Assembly (NCBI GenBank): GCA_036266155.1
Contig: DATANR010000503.1
Coordinates: 1 to 47,992 of the forward strand
DNA from: SIAJ01 sp036266155
GTDB lineage: Bacteria > Planctomycetota > Planctomycetia > Gemmatales > Gemmataceae
Reading direction: 5' to 3'
Length of the DNA stretch: 47,992 nt
This document shows positions 24,194-31,364 of this stretch, piece by piece. A model generated the notes under the pieces. That model saw only the letters and a list, made by a program, of their open reading frames with translations. It searched no databases and had not been told where the DNA came from. Every line of letters begins with the position of its first letter. Positions within the stretch are counted from its first letter, which is position 1. The position numbers and the translations under genes are program-made.

Positions 24194-24634
24194 ATGGTGA
24201 ACGATGACGGCGTAGTGAACGATGACGGGCAACCCGATCCTTCGTTGGCGGGTCTGTCGCTGGCGGGGCGGGCGAATCCTTTGCCGGGGGGTCCGACTGC
24301 CTATTTGTTCGACGAGAACTTGCGACCGCAGGTCATTCCCGCGCCATGGGGCGCCCTCGATCCACTCGAATGGGCGGGCGCGCACATGGTGGGAAAGGAC
24401 GCGCTGCCACCAAGGCCGGAGTGTCTTGAGCCGACGCTTAAGTTTTGGCCGCTTGTTGACGGTCCTGGCCTGTCGAGCCCCGGCCAGCAATTTGTGGCAG
24501 TGTTGGATTTTCGTCAAGTCATCGGCAACCCGGAAGGCGGCCAACGGTTTGGCGTGGTTTTGGTTCAAGGCTTACCGGCCGTCATGGAACTTGGGGTTCG
24601 ATACAAGTCGTTCGTTCGAACCAGCAACAAGTAA
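24194..24634 (+). CDS. Element protein of unknown function
   Basis: 146 residues. ATG 24194 has a very strong ribosome site, AAAGGGGG, five bases upstream, which rejects the longer frame from 24029. The N-terminus has a short tandem repeat (MVNDDG VVNDDG) also repeated at DNA level. The body carries beta-like stretches (FVAVLDFRQVIG, RFGVVLVQGLP) and ends in a basic tail. No family recognised. It is in the replication transcript between the primase and a helical small protein. Confidence 0.7.
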   Translation: MVNDDGVVNDDGQPDPSLAGLSLAGRANPLPGGPTAYLFDENLRPQVIPAPWGALDPLEWAGAHMVGKDALPPRPECLEPTLKFWPLVDGPGLSSPGQQFVAVLDFRQVIGNPEGGQRFGVVLVQGLPAVMELGVRYKSFVRTSNK

Positions 24635-24642
24635 AACGCCAA

Positions 24643-24668
24643 CGCTGCCGGGTTGCGGCCCGGCAGCG
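24643..24668. terminator. Perfect 10-bp hairpin
   Basis: CGCTGCCGGG (24643–24652) and CCCGGCAGCG (24659–24668) around 6 nt, nine bases after the stop of the 24194 gene. No T-run, so termination or mRNA-stability function is uncertain. Confidence 0.55.
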
Positions 24669-24710
24669 ACGTCTTGCTTCGAATTGAGCGACCCACCGGA
24701 GCAATTAGCC

Positions 24711-25028
24711 GTGCTGAATCTGTCATCGTTGAAACCGTTGACCGTTCGTGAAGCCGTTATCGCTGATGCGTGGCATTTGGCCTTAGCGATCGCGAACCAG
24801 TTTCCCGACGAAGCCCAAAAGCCGGGCGACGTGCAAAATCGAATCGCGAATGCACTCAGTTGGACGATGCAACCGGAGACTGCGCCAGACGGGTTCGACG
24901 GCCGGGCAATGTTTCCGGTGTTGACCGGTCTGTATCCGCAAGTCGTCGGCAGCACTTACGACAACCTTGTCGGCCAGCTCTGCGAAGCGGTCGCCGACGT
25001 TCTCGCGGCTGAAGTTCTTTCGCGATAA
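24711..25028 (+). CDS. Small helical element protein, unknown
   Basis: 105 residues from GTG 24711, with GGAG nine bases upstream. The protein is mostly alpha-helical (LTVREAVIADAWHLALAIANQ, in part; VGQLCEAVADVLAAEVLSR) without recognised motifs. A much longer frame back to 24222 overlaps the strongly supported 24194 gene in another phase and reads as non-coding there. It is 50 bases before the excisionase-like gene. Confidence 0.6.
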   Translation: MLNLSSLKPLTVREAVIADAWHLALAIANQFPDEAQKPGDVQNRIANALSWTMQPETAPDGFDGRAMFPVLTGLYPQVVGSTYDNLVGQLCEAVADVLAAEVLSR

Positions 25029-25077
25029 CCTCGACTTGGCCGCGAACCTCGACCCTTGCACCCGTGGAGCGGACACC

Positions 25078-25350
25078 ATGTCTACAGCTTGCCTGCCGAC
25101 GGTCGCCTATCTGTCGCCCCGCGCCGTGGCCGATCGACTCGGATTGAAAAAGACAGCAACCGTCTTGGCTTGGATCCGGGCTGGCCATTTGCTGGCGTCA
25201 AACGTGGGGGCAGGCAGCGACCGGCCGACGTGGCGAATCGCGGCGTCGGACCTCGACGCCTTCCTTGAACGGCGCCGGGCTGTCCCAGCGGCAAAGCCGG
25301 CCCCGACGACAAAGCGAAAGCGGCCTGAAGGCGTGACAAAGTATTTCTGA
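25078..25350 (+). CDS. Excisionase-like helix-turn-helix protein near attR
   Basis: 90 residues; GGAG eight bases before ATG 25078. Domain: YLSPRAVADRLGLKKTATVL, AWIRAGHLLASNVG and RPTWRIAASDLDAFLERR, the HTH_17/excisionase pattern with a basic Pro/Lys-rich tail. As the last gene before the attR end it is the best candidate recombination directionality factor in the element. It could equally be an AlpA-like activator. Confidence 0.75.
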   Translation: MSTACLPTVAYLSPRAVADRLGLKKTATVLAWIRAGHLLASNVGAGSDRPTWRIAASDLDAFLERRRAVPAAKPAPTTKRKRPEGVTKYF

Positions 25351-25376
25351 CGACTGCGCAGGCATCCTATCGAATC

Positions 25377-25408
25377 ACGACGCCTATCGGGTTCCCGGTA
25401 GGCGTCGT
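25377..25408 (+). terminator. Hairpin after the last element gene
   Basis: ACGACGCCTATCGG (25377–25390) pairs with CCGGTAGGCGTCGT (25395–25408) with one G–T wobble and a 4-nt loop; it is followed by TC. It probably ends the rightward operon. A second stem, CCGACGCAT/ATGCGTCGG (25415–25444), comes six bases later. Confidence 0.7.
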
Positions 25409-25541
25409 TCGTTACCGACGCATAAGCCGTTTGTCATGCGTCGGCGGTTCCGTGAGACCGGGTCGGTTTCGCCTCGACAGCATCCATCCCGCGGCCACTT
25501 TTGGCGAACACTTGGCGAAGAGACAGCCGAAATAAGTGGCA

Positions 25542-25554
25542 GGTGTACTACACC
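25542..25554. repeat. CTACACC site near attR, near-palindromic
   Basis: CTACACC at 25548–25554 is preceded by GGTGTAC (25542–25548), forming the dyad GGTGTACTACACC. It matches the three CTACACC copies at the left end and is a candidate arm-type site. Confidence 0.45.
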
Positions 25555-25675
25555 CGCGAAGGGGTCAAAAAGGGGTGTTTCGTGTTGTTTTGCGGATTAG
25601 CCGATTAGCTCAGAATTGCCGAGCAAAATAGGCAAAAATCGACGTTTCTCGACGCGTTCACGATCCGCCCCGGTG

Positions 25676-25716
25676 GCTTTAGGAAAGCGCTGCTCTATCC
25701 CCTGAGCTACGGGGGC
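25676..25716. repeat. attR: 41-bp tRNA-Arg fragment
   Basis: Exact copy of 10009–10049, that is the 5' 41 bases of tRNA-Arg(CCT) on the minus strand. It is a fragment only: the anticodon loop's 3' side onward is replaced by element DNA. The original chromosomal upstream region of the tRNA is now here, at 25717 and beyond. Confidence 0.95.
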
Positions 25717-25832
25717 GTTCCCACCAGACACGCCGGCCACCGTCTACGTTCGCAAAATCGCTGCATAGTTTCAACCCGCCCGGAGCAGTTGCGGACGATT
25801 TCTTTTCCGGTCCGCATCTGTAAAACCGGGGT

Positions 25833-26828
25833 ATGAGCCAGCGCTTTCGCGTCGTCATTACCGACTTCATCACCGACGATCTTGGGCCCGAGCGCAAATT
25901 GCTGGGCGACATCGCCGACCTCGTCGCCCTCGACGCCTTCTCGGAGGACGACCTCCGCGGCCGCGTCGAGGAAGCCGACGCCCTCATGATTTACCACAAC
26001 ATCGGCATTTCCAAGGGCACCATCGATTCGCTCAAGCATTGCAAGCTGATCGTCCGTTGCGGCGTTGGCTACGACAACGTCGATCGCTTGTACGCTCGGA
26101 CGAAGGGTATCCCGGTCGCCAATGTTCCCGACTACGGCACCGAAGAAGTAGCCGACAGCGCGATCGGCCTGACGCTTACGCTCACGCGCGGCATCCATTT
26201 GCTGAACTCGATTTATCGCGAGAATCCCGAAGGCTGGACCTACCGCTCGGCGGTGCCGATCTTGCGCCTCCGCGGCCGGGTTTTCGGCGTGATTGGCCTC
26301 GGTCGCATCGGGAGTGCCGCTGCCGTGCGGGCGAAGGCTTTGGGAATGGATGTGATCTTCTACGATCCGCTGAAGCCGGACGGCTACGACAAGGCACTCG
26401 GCATCCGCCGCGTCGACACGCTTGATGAGTTGTTACGGCAAGCATTCGTGGTCAGCGTTCACACGCCGCTCACGCCCGACACGAACAAGATGATTGATGC
26501 TGCCGCCATCGCCAAGACGCCTCGTGGGTCGTATCTCGTGAACACCGCTCGCGGAGCCGTCGTTGACACGAGCGCGATCCCGGATGCCATCGCCTCGGGC
26601 CATCTTGCAGGAGCCGGGATTGACGTCCTCGCCATTGAACCGCCGCCGGCGGACGATCCGCTCATCCATGCCTGGCGCGACCCGAAGCATCTGGCCTTTC
26701 ACCGTGTGATCGTGAACCCGCACTCGGCCTTCTATGCCGAGGAGGGACTGCTCGACATGCGCACCAAAGGCTCGAAGGCCGTGCAGAACGCACTCCTGGG
26801 CCGACCTCTCCTTAACATCGTGAATTGA
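25833..26828 (+). CDS. CtBP-like D-isomer-specific 2-hydroxyacid dehydrogenase
   Basis: NAD-dependent oxidoreductase, substrate unknown. 331 residues of normal length. Rossmann motif GLGRIGSAAAVRAKALG (about 155–171), catalytic R240 in NTARG, E269 in AIEPP and H297 in NPHSAFY. RCGVGYDNVD (75–84) and the NPHSAFYAEEG ending are closest to the C-terminal-binding-protein-like branch rather than to SerA; there is no ACT domain. It is the first chromosomal gene right of the element and 18 bases before the thioredoxin gene, so the two are probably cotranscribed. Confidence 0.93.
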   Translation: MSQRFRVVITDFITDDLGPERKLLGDIADLVALDAFSEDDLRGRVEEADALMIYHNIGISKGTIDSLKHCKLIVRCGVGYDNVDRLYARTKGIPVANVPDYGTEEVADSAIGLTLTLTRGIHLLNSIYRENPEGWTYRSAVPILRLRGRVFGVIGLGRIGSAAAVRAKALGMDVIFYDPLKPDGYDKALGIRRVDTLDELLRQAFVVSVHTPLTPDTNKMIDAAAIAKTPRGSYLVNTARGAVVDTSAIPDAIASGHLAGAGIDVLAIEPPPADDPLIHAWRDPKHLAFHRVIVNPHSAFYAEEGLLDMRTKGSKAVQNALLGRPLLNIVN

Positions 26829-26846
26829 CCAAGAAACGGAATGGTT

Positions 26847-27707
26847 ATGGCTGCGAATCAGTGGGTGATCGACGTTAGCGAAGAGACCTTTGAGCGCGAT
26901 GTGCTCGAACGTTCAAAGACCGTCCCCGTCGTCGTCGACTTCTGGGCCGAGTGGTGTGGTCCGTGTAAGCAACTCGGGCCGGTGCTGGAAAAGGCGGCCG
27001 CGGATCGCAAGGGCGGCTTCGTGCTCGCCAAGGTCAACATTGACGAGGCTCAACAACTCGCCGGCTACTTCCGGATCGAGAGCATCCCCGCGGTCTTGGC
27101 CTTCAAGAACGGCGAGGCCGTCAACGGCTTCGTTGGCCTGCTTCCTCCGGATGACATCAAGCAGTTTCTCGACGGTCTGACCGGCCCGACCGCCGACGAT
27201 CCGATGGTTGTCGCTGCTGGGCTCGAATCGAGCGATCCGAAAAAGGCCGAGCAAACCTATCGCGACATGATCGCCAAGGACGAGAAGAACGATCCGGCCC
27301 GTCTCGGCCTGGCCCGCGTGTTGGTGGCTACCGACCGCGATGAGGAAGCGCTGACAACGCTTTCAACAATCCCCGATGCGGGCGAATTTGGCGCCGAAGC
27401 GGTCAAGCTGCGCCGCACCGTTGAAATGCGCAAGAATGCTGCCACGGCGGGCAATGAGGCAGAACTGCGTAAGAGGATCGCGGCCAGCCCCGACAACGCG
27501 CAACTGCGGCTCGAACTCGGCAACGTGCTTGCCACGCACGGCCAGTATCAAGACGCGCTGGAAGTGCTGCTTCAAGCTGCGGACCTGGACCGTGAACTCG
27601 GTCGAGGGCCAGTGCGGGAACTGATGGTGAAGGTCTTCGAGATCATCGGTGTCCGCAGCGAAATGGCGGACAAGTACCGCGATCAATTGCGGGCGATGCT
27701 CTACTAA
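26847..27707 (+). CDS. Thioredoxin–TPR protein (CnoX/YbbN-like)
   Basis: 286 residues. A thioredoxin domain with intact WCGPCK (C37 and C40, in FWAEWCGPCK) and SIPAVLAFKNGE, followed by TPR-like repeats (ARLGLARVLVATDRDEEAL, LRLELGNVLATHGQYQDAL). This architecture is that of CnoX, a redox chaperone that protects proteins and hands them to GroEL. Unlike E. coli CnoX, both active-site cysteines are present, so it may also act as a reductase. ATG 26847 is preferred to 26841 by its spacing from GGA. Confidence 0.9.
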   Translation: MAANQWVIDVSEETFERDVLERSKTVPVVVDFWAEWCGPCKQLGPVLEKAAADRKGGFVLAKVNIDEAQQLAGYFRIESIPAVLAFKNGEAVNGFVGLLPPDDIKQFLDGLTGPTADDPMVVAAGLESSDPKKAEQTYRDMIAKDEKNDPARLGLARVLVATDRDEEALTTLSTIPDAGEFGAEAVKLRRTVEMRKNAATAGNEAELRKRIAASPDNAQLRLELGNVLATHGQYQDALEVLLQAADLDRELGRGPVRELMVKVFEIIGVRSEMADKYRDQLRAMLY

Positions 27708-27708
27708 C

Positions 27709-27740
27709 TTGGAGTGCTGCGTCGAGCCGCAGCACTCCAA
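27709..27740. terminator. Perfect 13-bp hairpin between convergent genes
   Basis: TTGGAGTGCTGCG (27709–27721) and CGCAGCACTCCAA (27728–27740), loop of six. It lies between the thioredoxin gene and hisH stops. No T-run. Confidence 0.7.
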
Positions 27741-27758
27741 ATGCGCTCTGCGCTTTCG

Positions 27759-28370
27759 TTACATCCCCGCGAAGTTCTTCAACATCCTGAGCCCCACTTC
27801 CTGGCTCTTTTCCGGATGGAATTGCGTCGCAAAGACGTTCTTTTTCCAGACGGCCGCCGCGAATGGCTTTGGGTAATCCGCCTCAGCGCTCACAAGCGTT
27901 GCGTCCTTCGGCGCCGCGAAATACGAGTGAACAAAATACACGGCCGATTCCGGCGGCAGGCCATCAAAGAGCGGGCATTTGTTCGTGAACCGCAAATGGT
28001 TCCACCCCATGTGCGGCACCTTGAGGCCGGGCACGTTTTCGAAGCGAACGACCTCACCGGCAAAGACGCCGAGGCCCGTGTGAATGCCATCCTCGTGCGA
28101 TCGCTCAAAGAGCATCTGCAAGCCTAGGCAAATGCCGAGGAATGGCCGGCCACTCTCAATGTGTCCTACGATCGGCTTCGCCAGCCCCGACTCGCGCAGC
28201 TTCGCGATGGCATCGCGAAACGCCCCGACGCCGGGCAGCACGAGTTTCTCGGCCTTGGCGACGACGGCCGGATCACTCGTAATCTCCGCGGCCGCCCCGA
28301 CCCGCTCGAACGCCTTCTGGACGCTCCGCAAGTTGGCCATCCCGTAATCGACAATCACGATTCCAGGCAT
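27759..28370 (-). CDS. hisH: Imidazole glycerol phosphate synthase subunit HisH
   Basis: Glutaminase subunit that feeds ammonia to HisF in histidine synthesis. 203 residues. The triad is visible: nucleophile C81 in GICLGLQ, H185 and E187 in QFHPEKS. The start MPGIVIVDYGMANLRS is canonical; the ATG at 28385 would add five residues and sits against the repeat hairpin. No hisF or other his gene is next to it, so the pathway genes are scattered, as is common in planctomycetes. Confidence 0.96.
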   Translation of the reverse strand: MPGIVIVDYGMANLRSVQKAFERVGAAAEITSDPAVVAKAEKLVLPGVGAFRDAIAKLRESGLAKPIVGHIESGRPFLGICLGLQMLFERSHEDGIHTGLGVFAGEVVRFENVPGLKVPHMGWNHLRFTNKCPLFDGLPPESAVYFVHSYFAAPKDATLVSAEADYPKPFAAAVWKKNVFATQFHPEKSQEVGLRMLKNFAGM

Positions 28371-28387
28371 TTCGTTCCCATTCATTT

Positions 28388-28474
28388 CTCACGCAGAGGC
28401 GCAGCGACGCAGAGAAGAAAAGACAACAAAACACTCTTTCTTTTCTTCTCTGCGTCTCTGCGCCTCCGCGTGAG
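28388..28474. repeat. Long near-perfect inverted repeat
   Basis: Arms 28388–28422 and 28440–28474 (35 bp each, two mismatches) with a 17-nt loop. It fills almost the whole gap between the prepilin peptidase stop and hisH. The sequence family (rich in CTGCG and CAGAG steps) looks like a dispersed genomic hairpin repeat. It may also act as a terminator or mRNA stabiliser. Confidence 0.8.
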
Positions 28475-28485
28475 ACTCTTGCGTC

Positions 28486-29628
28486 CTAGTGGCTTTGCGC
28501 GACATTCTCTTTGGCGCCAAAGCCCAACACTCGCAGCAGCAGGCTTCCCAAAAACAATCCGCCCACGACGAAGCCGGCCATCACCAACACCAGGAAATCG
28601 TCGAACAACACTGGATGCAGCGCTGGACCGATCCAGCGCCAGAGGAATACCGTCGCAAACACGCCGAGCGCCAATCCCGGCCCAAATGGGAAGTGTTCCT
28701 CTTTCTTGACGAGCCGCCATGCCAGTCCAAGCGGCAACGCGGCCATCGACCCCATGAAGAAGCCGACAATCACCGGCTGCCAGCCGACAAAGGCTCCGGC
28801 GAGCATCATCAGGTCAGCATCGCCGAGGCCCATCGCCTCTTTTGCGAGCGCCTTCTCGAATAGGAATTTGACGGCCCGCAGCAATATCATCCCCGCGGCC
28901 GCGCCGGCCAAACCCGTGAGCAGGCCCAGAGCCCAACGATGATCGTTGAACCAGTCCGGCATCGGCCCCCACACGGGCCACGGATAGAGGCCACGCGGCA
29001 ACTCCTCCGGCTTCACGTCGATCGTCCACATGCGCTCACGCACACCACCATTGCCGACGACCGGCTTCTGAAACGCCGCGATGCTTTCCGAACTATTTGG
29101 GAATGGCCACGGGAAACAGGTCGCCAGGATCAGCCCCACCATGGTGCCGAAGGTGGTTAATGAAATCGGAATCGCCTTGTGGTCCCAGTCGCACAGCGAC
29201 GCGGCCAACAGGAACGAGAACAAGATCGCGTGATGCAGGAACAACACGAGCCCCTGCCACGTCGGCACGCCCTGAGCGCGCAGTTGATTGTTGTTGCCAA
29301 AGAACGCGATGCCGTGCCAATTGACGATCACGTCGAGAACGAAGATCAACGCAAAGCCGAGCCCCGTGGCCAACTCGACCCACATGTAGCGGCTCGAAAA
29401 CCGCGTGTTGCAGAATCGGCAGTGGCCGCGGCGACGGAGCCAACCCAGGATCGGCAAGTTATCGGTCAAGGCGAGAGCATTGAGACACGTCAGGCACCGC
29501 GAGTTCGGCCAGAGGAGACTTTTTTCGAGCGGCAGCCGGCCGACGACGACGTTCAGAAAGCTCCCCATGCTGATGCCGAGGAGGAACGCGCACGTCACCC
29601 AGATGATTTCGGGGAGCGGAGATTCCAT
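28486..29628 (-). CDS. Prepilin peptidase (type IV, A24 family)
   Basis: Cleaves and N-methylates type IV prepilins or pseudopilins at the inner membrane. 380 residues. The N-terminal domain has two CxxC pairs (C45/C48 and C70/C73), and the aspartyl protease pair is D147 (CDWDHK) and D270 (MGLGD). About eight hydrophobic helices are visible. There is an insertion of roughly 60–80 residues between the two catalytic aspartates (FPWPFPNSS to PDWFNDH) that makes it longer than E. coli enzymes. Its start lies inside aroK's end (34-base overlap). Confidence 0.95.
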   Translation of the reverse strand: MESPLPEIIWVTCAFLLGISMGSFLNVVVGRLPLEKSLLWPNSRCLTCLNALALTDNLPILGWLRRRGHCRFCNTRFSSRYMWVELATGLGFALIFVLDVIVNWHGIAFFGNNNQLRAQGVPTWQGLVLFLHHAILFSFLLAASLCDWDHKAIPISLTTFGTMVGLILATCFPWPFPNSSESIAAFQKPVVGNGGVRERMWTIDVKPEELPRGLYPWPVWGPMPDWFNDHRWALGLLTGLAGAAAGMILLRAVKFLFEKALAKEAMGLGDADLMMLAGAFVGWQPVIVGFFMGSMAALPLGLAWRLVKKEEHFPFGPGLALGVFATVFLWRWIGPALHPVLFDDFLVLVMAGFVVGGLFLGSLLLRVLGFGAKENVAQSH

Positions 29629-30134
29629 GCGGCCAGAATAGCGTCGGCCGCCTGTTCCGGCGACAACGACTCAACCGACACAATCACGTCCGCACATTCC
29701 CGATAGAGCGGCTCGCGCACAGCCAGCAGTTGCTCGATCTCAGCCCGCCCACCGACCGAAAGCGCCGGCCGCCGTTCGGCCGTCGTCGGGTCGGCCTCGA
29801 TGCGTTCGAGCAAGGTCGCCGGCTCGGCCGTGAGCCAGGCGACGAAGCCATGCCGGTTGAGCAGTTCGCGGTTTGCTTTACGCAAAATGATGCCGCCGCC
29901 GGTCGCGATCACGGTGTCGGTCCGCGTGCAGAGATCAGCGAGAACGGCCGACTCCTTATCGCGGAAGCCGGCCTCGCCCTCGGCGGCAAAGATCTCGCGG
30001 ATTGACTGCGCATAGCGGCCCTCCAGCACAGTATCGGCATCGAGAAAGGACCATCCGAGCCGCGCGGCGACAATGCTGCCGACCGTCGTCTTGCCGGAGC
30101 CGCGGTAGCCGATGAGAAAGAGGAGGGAGGGCAT
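29595..30134 (-). CDS. aroK: Shikimate kinase
   Basis: Phosphorylates shikimate in the aromatic amino acid pathway. 179 residues. Walker A GYRGSGKTT at 9–17, DADTVLE (shikimate-binding Asp), FRDKES and the ATGGGI loop are present; LID-like region RRPAL follows. Length normal, with a slightly long C-terminus that overlaps the prepilin peptidase start, suggesting coupling. Confidence 0.95.
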   Translation of the reverse strand: MPSLLFLIGYRGSGKTTVGSIVAARLGWSFLDADTVLEGRYAQSIREIFAAEGEAGFRDKESAVLADLCTRTDTVIATGGGIILRKANRELLNRHGFVAWLTAEPATLLERIEADPTTAERRPALSVGGRAEIEQLLAVREPLYRECADVIVSVESLSPEQAADAILAAWNLRSPKSSG

Positions 30135-30148
30135 GGGAGTTTGATTAG

Positions 30149-30484
30149 CTATGCGTCATCGAAGTTCTCGCCATGGAGCGGATTGCCGGGGAGCGGCAAC
30201 AACTCGATCAACACGACCGTTGGGATGCGGTCGTGAACCGTGTATTCGCACCGGAAGCTGCCCAGAGTGCCTCGATACCGAGTCATTTGCAAACGGTGGT
30301 AGCGCCAGAGAGGATCGCCCCAGTCCCGAGGATCGGCAATCAAGTGTTGGAGAATTGCCGAGATCAAGTGAGCGATTGCTGGCTGAATTCCACGCTCGGC
30401 GGCCCGGTCCAGAATTCGGCGGATTTGTTCGCGCGTCCTACCACTGGCATCAAGTTCGAATGGCGGCGCTGGATCGGGAATCAT
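30149..30484 (-). CDS. RelE/ParE-like protein, candidate toxin
   Basis: 111 residues. The C-terminal half, YRGTLGSFRCEYTVHDRIPT then VVLIELLPLPGNPL, has the strand order and R–G–R–Y–V pattern of RelE/ParE toxins (basic strand, YxVxD, hydrophobic strand). The N-terminal half (TREQIRRILDRAAERGI) is helical. ATG overlaps the upstream gene's stop (ATGA), the coupling usual for antitoxin–toxin pairs. This is inference from fold pattern; it could be an unrelated hypothetical protein. No catalytic residue set can be verified. Confidence 0.6.
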   Translation of the reverse strand: MIPDPAPPFELDASGRTREQIRRILDRAAERGIQPAIAHLISAILQHLIADPRDWGDPLWRYHRLQMTRYRGTLGSFRCEYTVHDRIPTVVLIELLPLPGNPLHGENFDDA

Positions 30485-30735
30485 TTGCCTTGGCCGGGAA
30501 GCAAGCCAAGTTCCGCGAAAAACTTCATCCCGTCGCCAGGGACGCGATTCTTCATGAACTCGGCCATCTCCTGTTCTTCAGCCATCGTCCACTCGTCGGA
30601 GAAGGGGCCGTAAACGCGCTCCCGGAGTTCCCGTCGTTCCGCCTTGACCATTGCCAGCGTCTGACGAAGTCGAGCGTTTTCCGCTTCCAGTTCGGCAATG
30701 CGTTCCTGATTGGGTTCGTCGTGAGTTCGGTTCAT
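30481..30735 (-). CDS. Small coiled-coil protein, candidate antitoxin
   Basis: 84 residues. The N-terminal half is a leucine-rich coiled coil (ERIAELEAENARLRQTLAMV), the rest is acidic with a Gly/Pro-rich end. GAGG lies ten bases before the ATG. It precedes the 30149 gene with a 4-base overlap, as antitoxins usually do. No DNA-binding domain is obvious. Function by position only. Confidence 0.6.
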   Translation of the reverse strand: MNRTHDEPNQERIAELEAENARLRQTLAMVKAERRELRERVYGPFSDEWTMAEEQEMAEFMKNRVPGDGMKFFAELGLLPGQGK

Positions 30736-30762
30736 GTTCGTTTTTCCTCGCGTGCCGTCATT

Positions 30763-30912
30763 TTAGCTGGCCACGAGCGGACTCGCAACTCCATGCTCGG
30801 TCGGCCGGAGGGAGGCATCATGCCTGTTCCATTGGCAGCTCAGACTTCCCGCGGACTGCGGATCGCGCAATCGCGTCATCCGCGTCAGCAACTTCGTGTC
30901 GAGCAGGATCAT
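30763..30912 (-). pseudogene. Truncated PIN-domain toxin
   Basis: ATG at 30912 overlaps the antitoxin stop by ATGA. It reads MILLDTKLLTRMTRLRDPQS, which is the N-terminus of PIN nucleases (first metal-binding Asp in LLDT). The next ~28 residues have no PIN character and the frame stops at 30763, so about two thirds of the domain, with its other acidic residues, is missing. The usual N after LLDT is K here. The nuclease is therefore dead. Confidence 0.7.
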
Positions 30913-31142
30913 TCGCCATCCTGTCGCGTATAGATCGCTTCACGCGAGTCGTCGATGTTTGGCACGTCAACCATGAGGGCGTGCATTTCGGCAAAAATGT
31001 CCGTGCCTTCAGCCATCCCCCCGACAGCACCTGTGGTTGCTGGCTCCTCTTCAAACACGATGGCCTCACGCACTTCGCCATGAATGTGCGTAAGATTCGC
31101 GGCGATTTCCTGTTTCGATCCTTTCAAAACATGTGCTATCAT
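30909..31142 (-). CDS. Antitoxin-like small protein of a broken PIN locus
   Basis: 77 residues from ATG 31142, with GAGGGGAG just upstream. Sequence: MIAHVLKGSKQEIAANLTHI, then HGEVREAIVFEEE, an acidic and flexible centre, and an end with VDVPNIDDSREAIYTR. It looks like a short Phd/AbrB-type partner of PIN toxins. The toxin next to it is truncated, so the antitoxin is an orphan that may persist by cross-neutralisation or chance. It is coupled by the ATGA overlap. Confidence 0.65.
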   Translation of the reverse strand: MIAHVLKGSKQEIAANLTHIHGEVREAIVFEEEPATTGAVGGMAEGTDIFAEMHALMVDVPNIDDSREAIYTRQDGE

Positions 31143-31364
31143 CACTCCCCTCAGCAAAGATTTTCCTCACTGCATTGTTTCATTTCGGCTTTCAGAAAAC
31201 AATGGCCATCGTTGTTGGTTCAGCCGGCAACGGTAACGGAGTTCCTTGTCCGTGTTCCATCCGCGGCTCAACTGTTCGCGGATCCAATCGGAGTTCACAT
31301 TGCCCGCGTGTCCAAACTCGGATATCTGCCTGAATCAGAGTGTCTCGCATACGGAGTCCCGATC

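Larger units (their letters stand above)
25351..25675. other. Right-end non-coding region of the element
   Basis: No gene seen. It contains two hairpins (25377–25408 and 25415–25444), a direct repeat TTGGCGAA (25501–25508, 25512–25519), a CTACACC integrase-site candidate at 25548 and the attR core. Such content fits the attP side of an integrative element. Confidence 0.55.
10009..25716. mobile_element. Integrated phage-like island in tRNA-Arg(CCT)
   Basis: A 15.7-kb element bounded by exact 41-bp direct repeats (10009–10049 and 25676–25716) that equal the 5' part of tRNA-Arg(CCT). The integrase gene lies next to attL. Cargo in order: integrase, small ORF, membrane protein, HK97-type capsid protein, small ORF, broken DUF4062 gene, tape-measure protein, small DNA-binding protein, double sigma-2 protein, XRE repressor (minus), regulatory and replication genes, excisionase-like gene. 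Terminase, portal, head protease, baseplate and lysis genes were not found. It could be a decayed prophage, or a capsid-bearing satellite; the sequence alone cannot decide. Confidence 0.93.

Noticed and set aside
24222..24710. Upstream extension of the 24711 gene
   Set aside because: It overlaps the 24194 gene, which has a near-perfect ribosome site, and the translated extension is Trp/Arg/Cys-rich noise.
25602..25630. GATTAGCTCAG…GAGC, resembling a tRNA 5' end and D arm
   Set aside because: No acceptor partner, anticodon arm or T arm follows; only the 41-bp tRNA-Arg fragment further right is real.
30651..31364. Long upstream extension of the methyltransferase frame
   Set aside because: The family similarity and hydrophobic pattern begin only after 31365; upstream it runs antisense across the antitoxin and PIN remnants.
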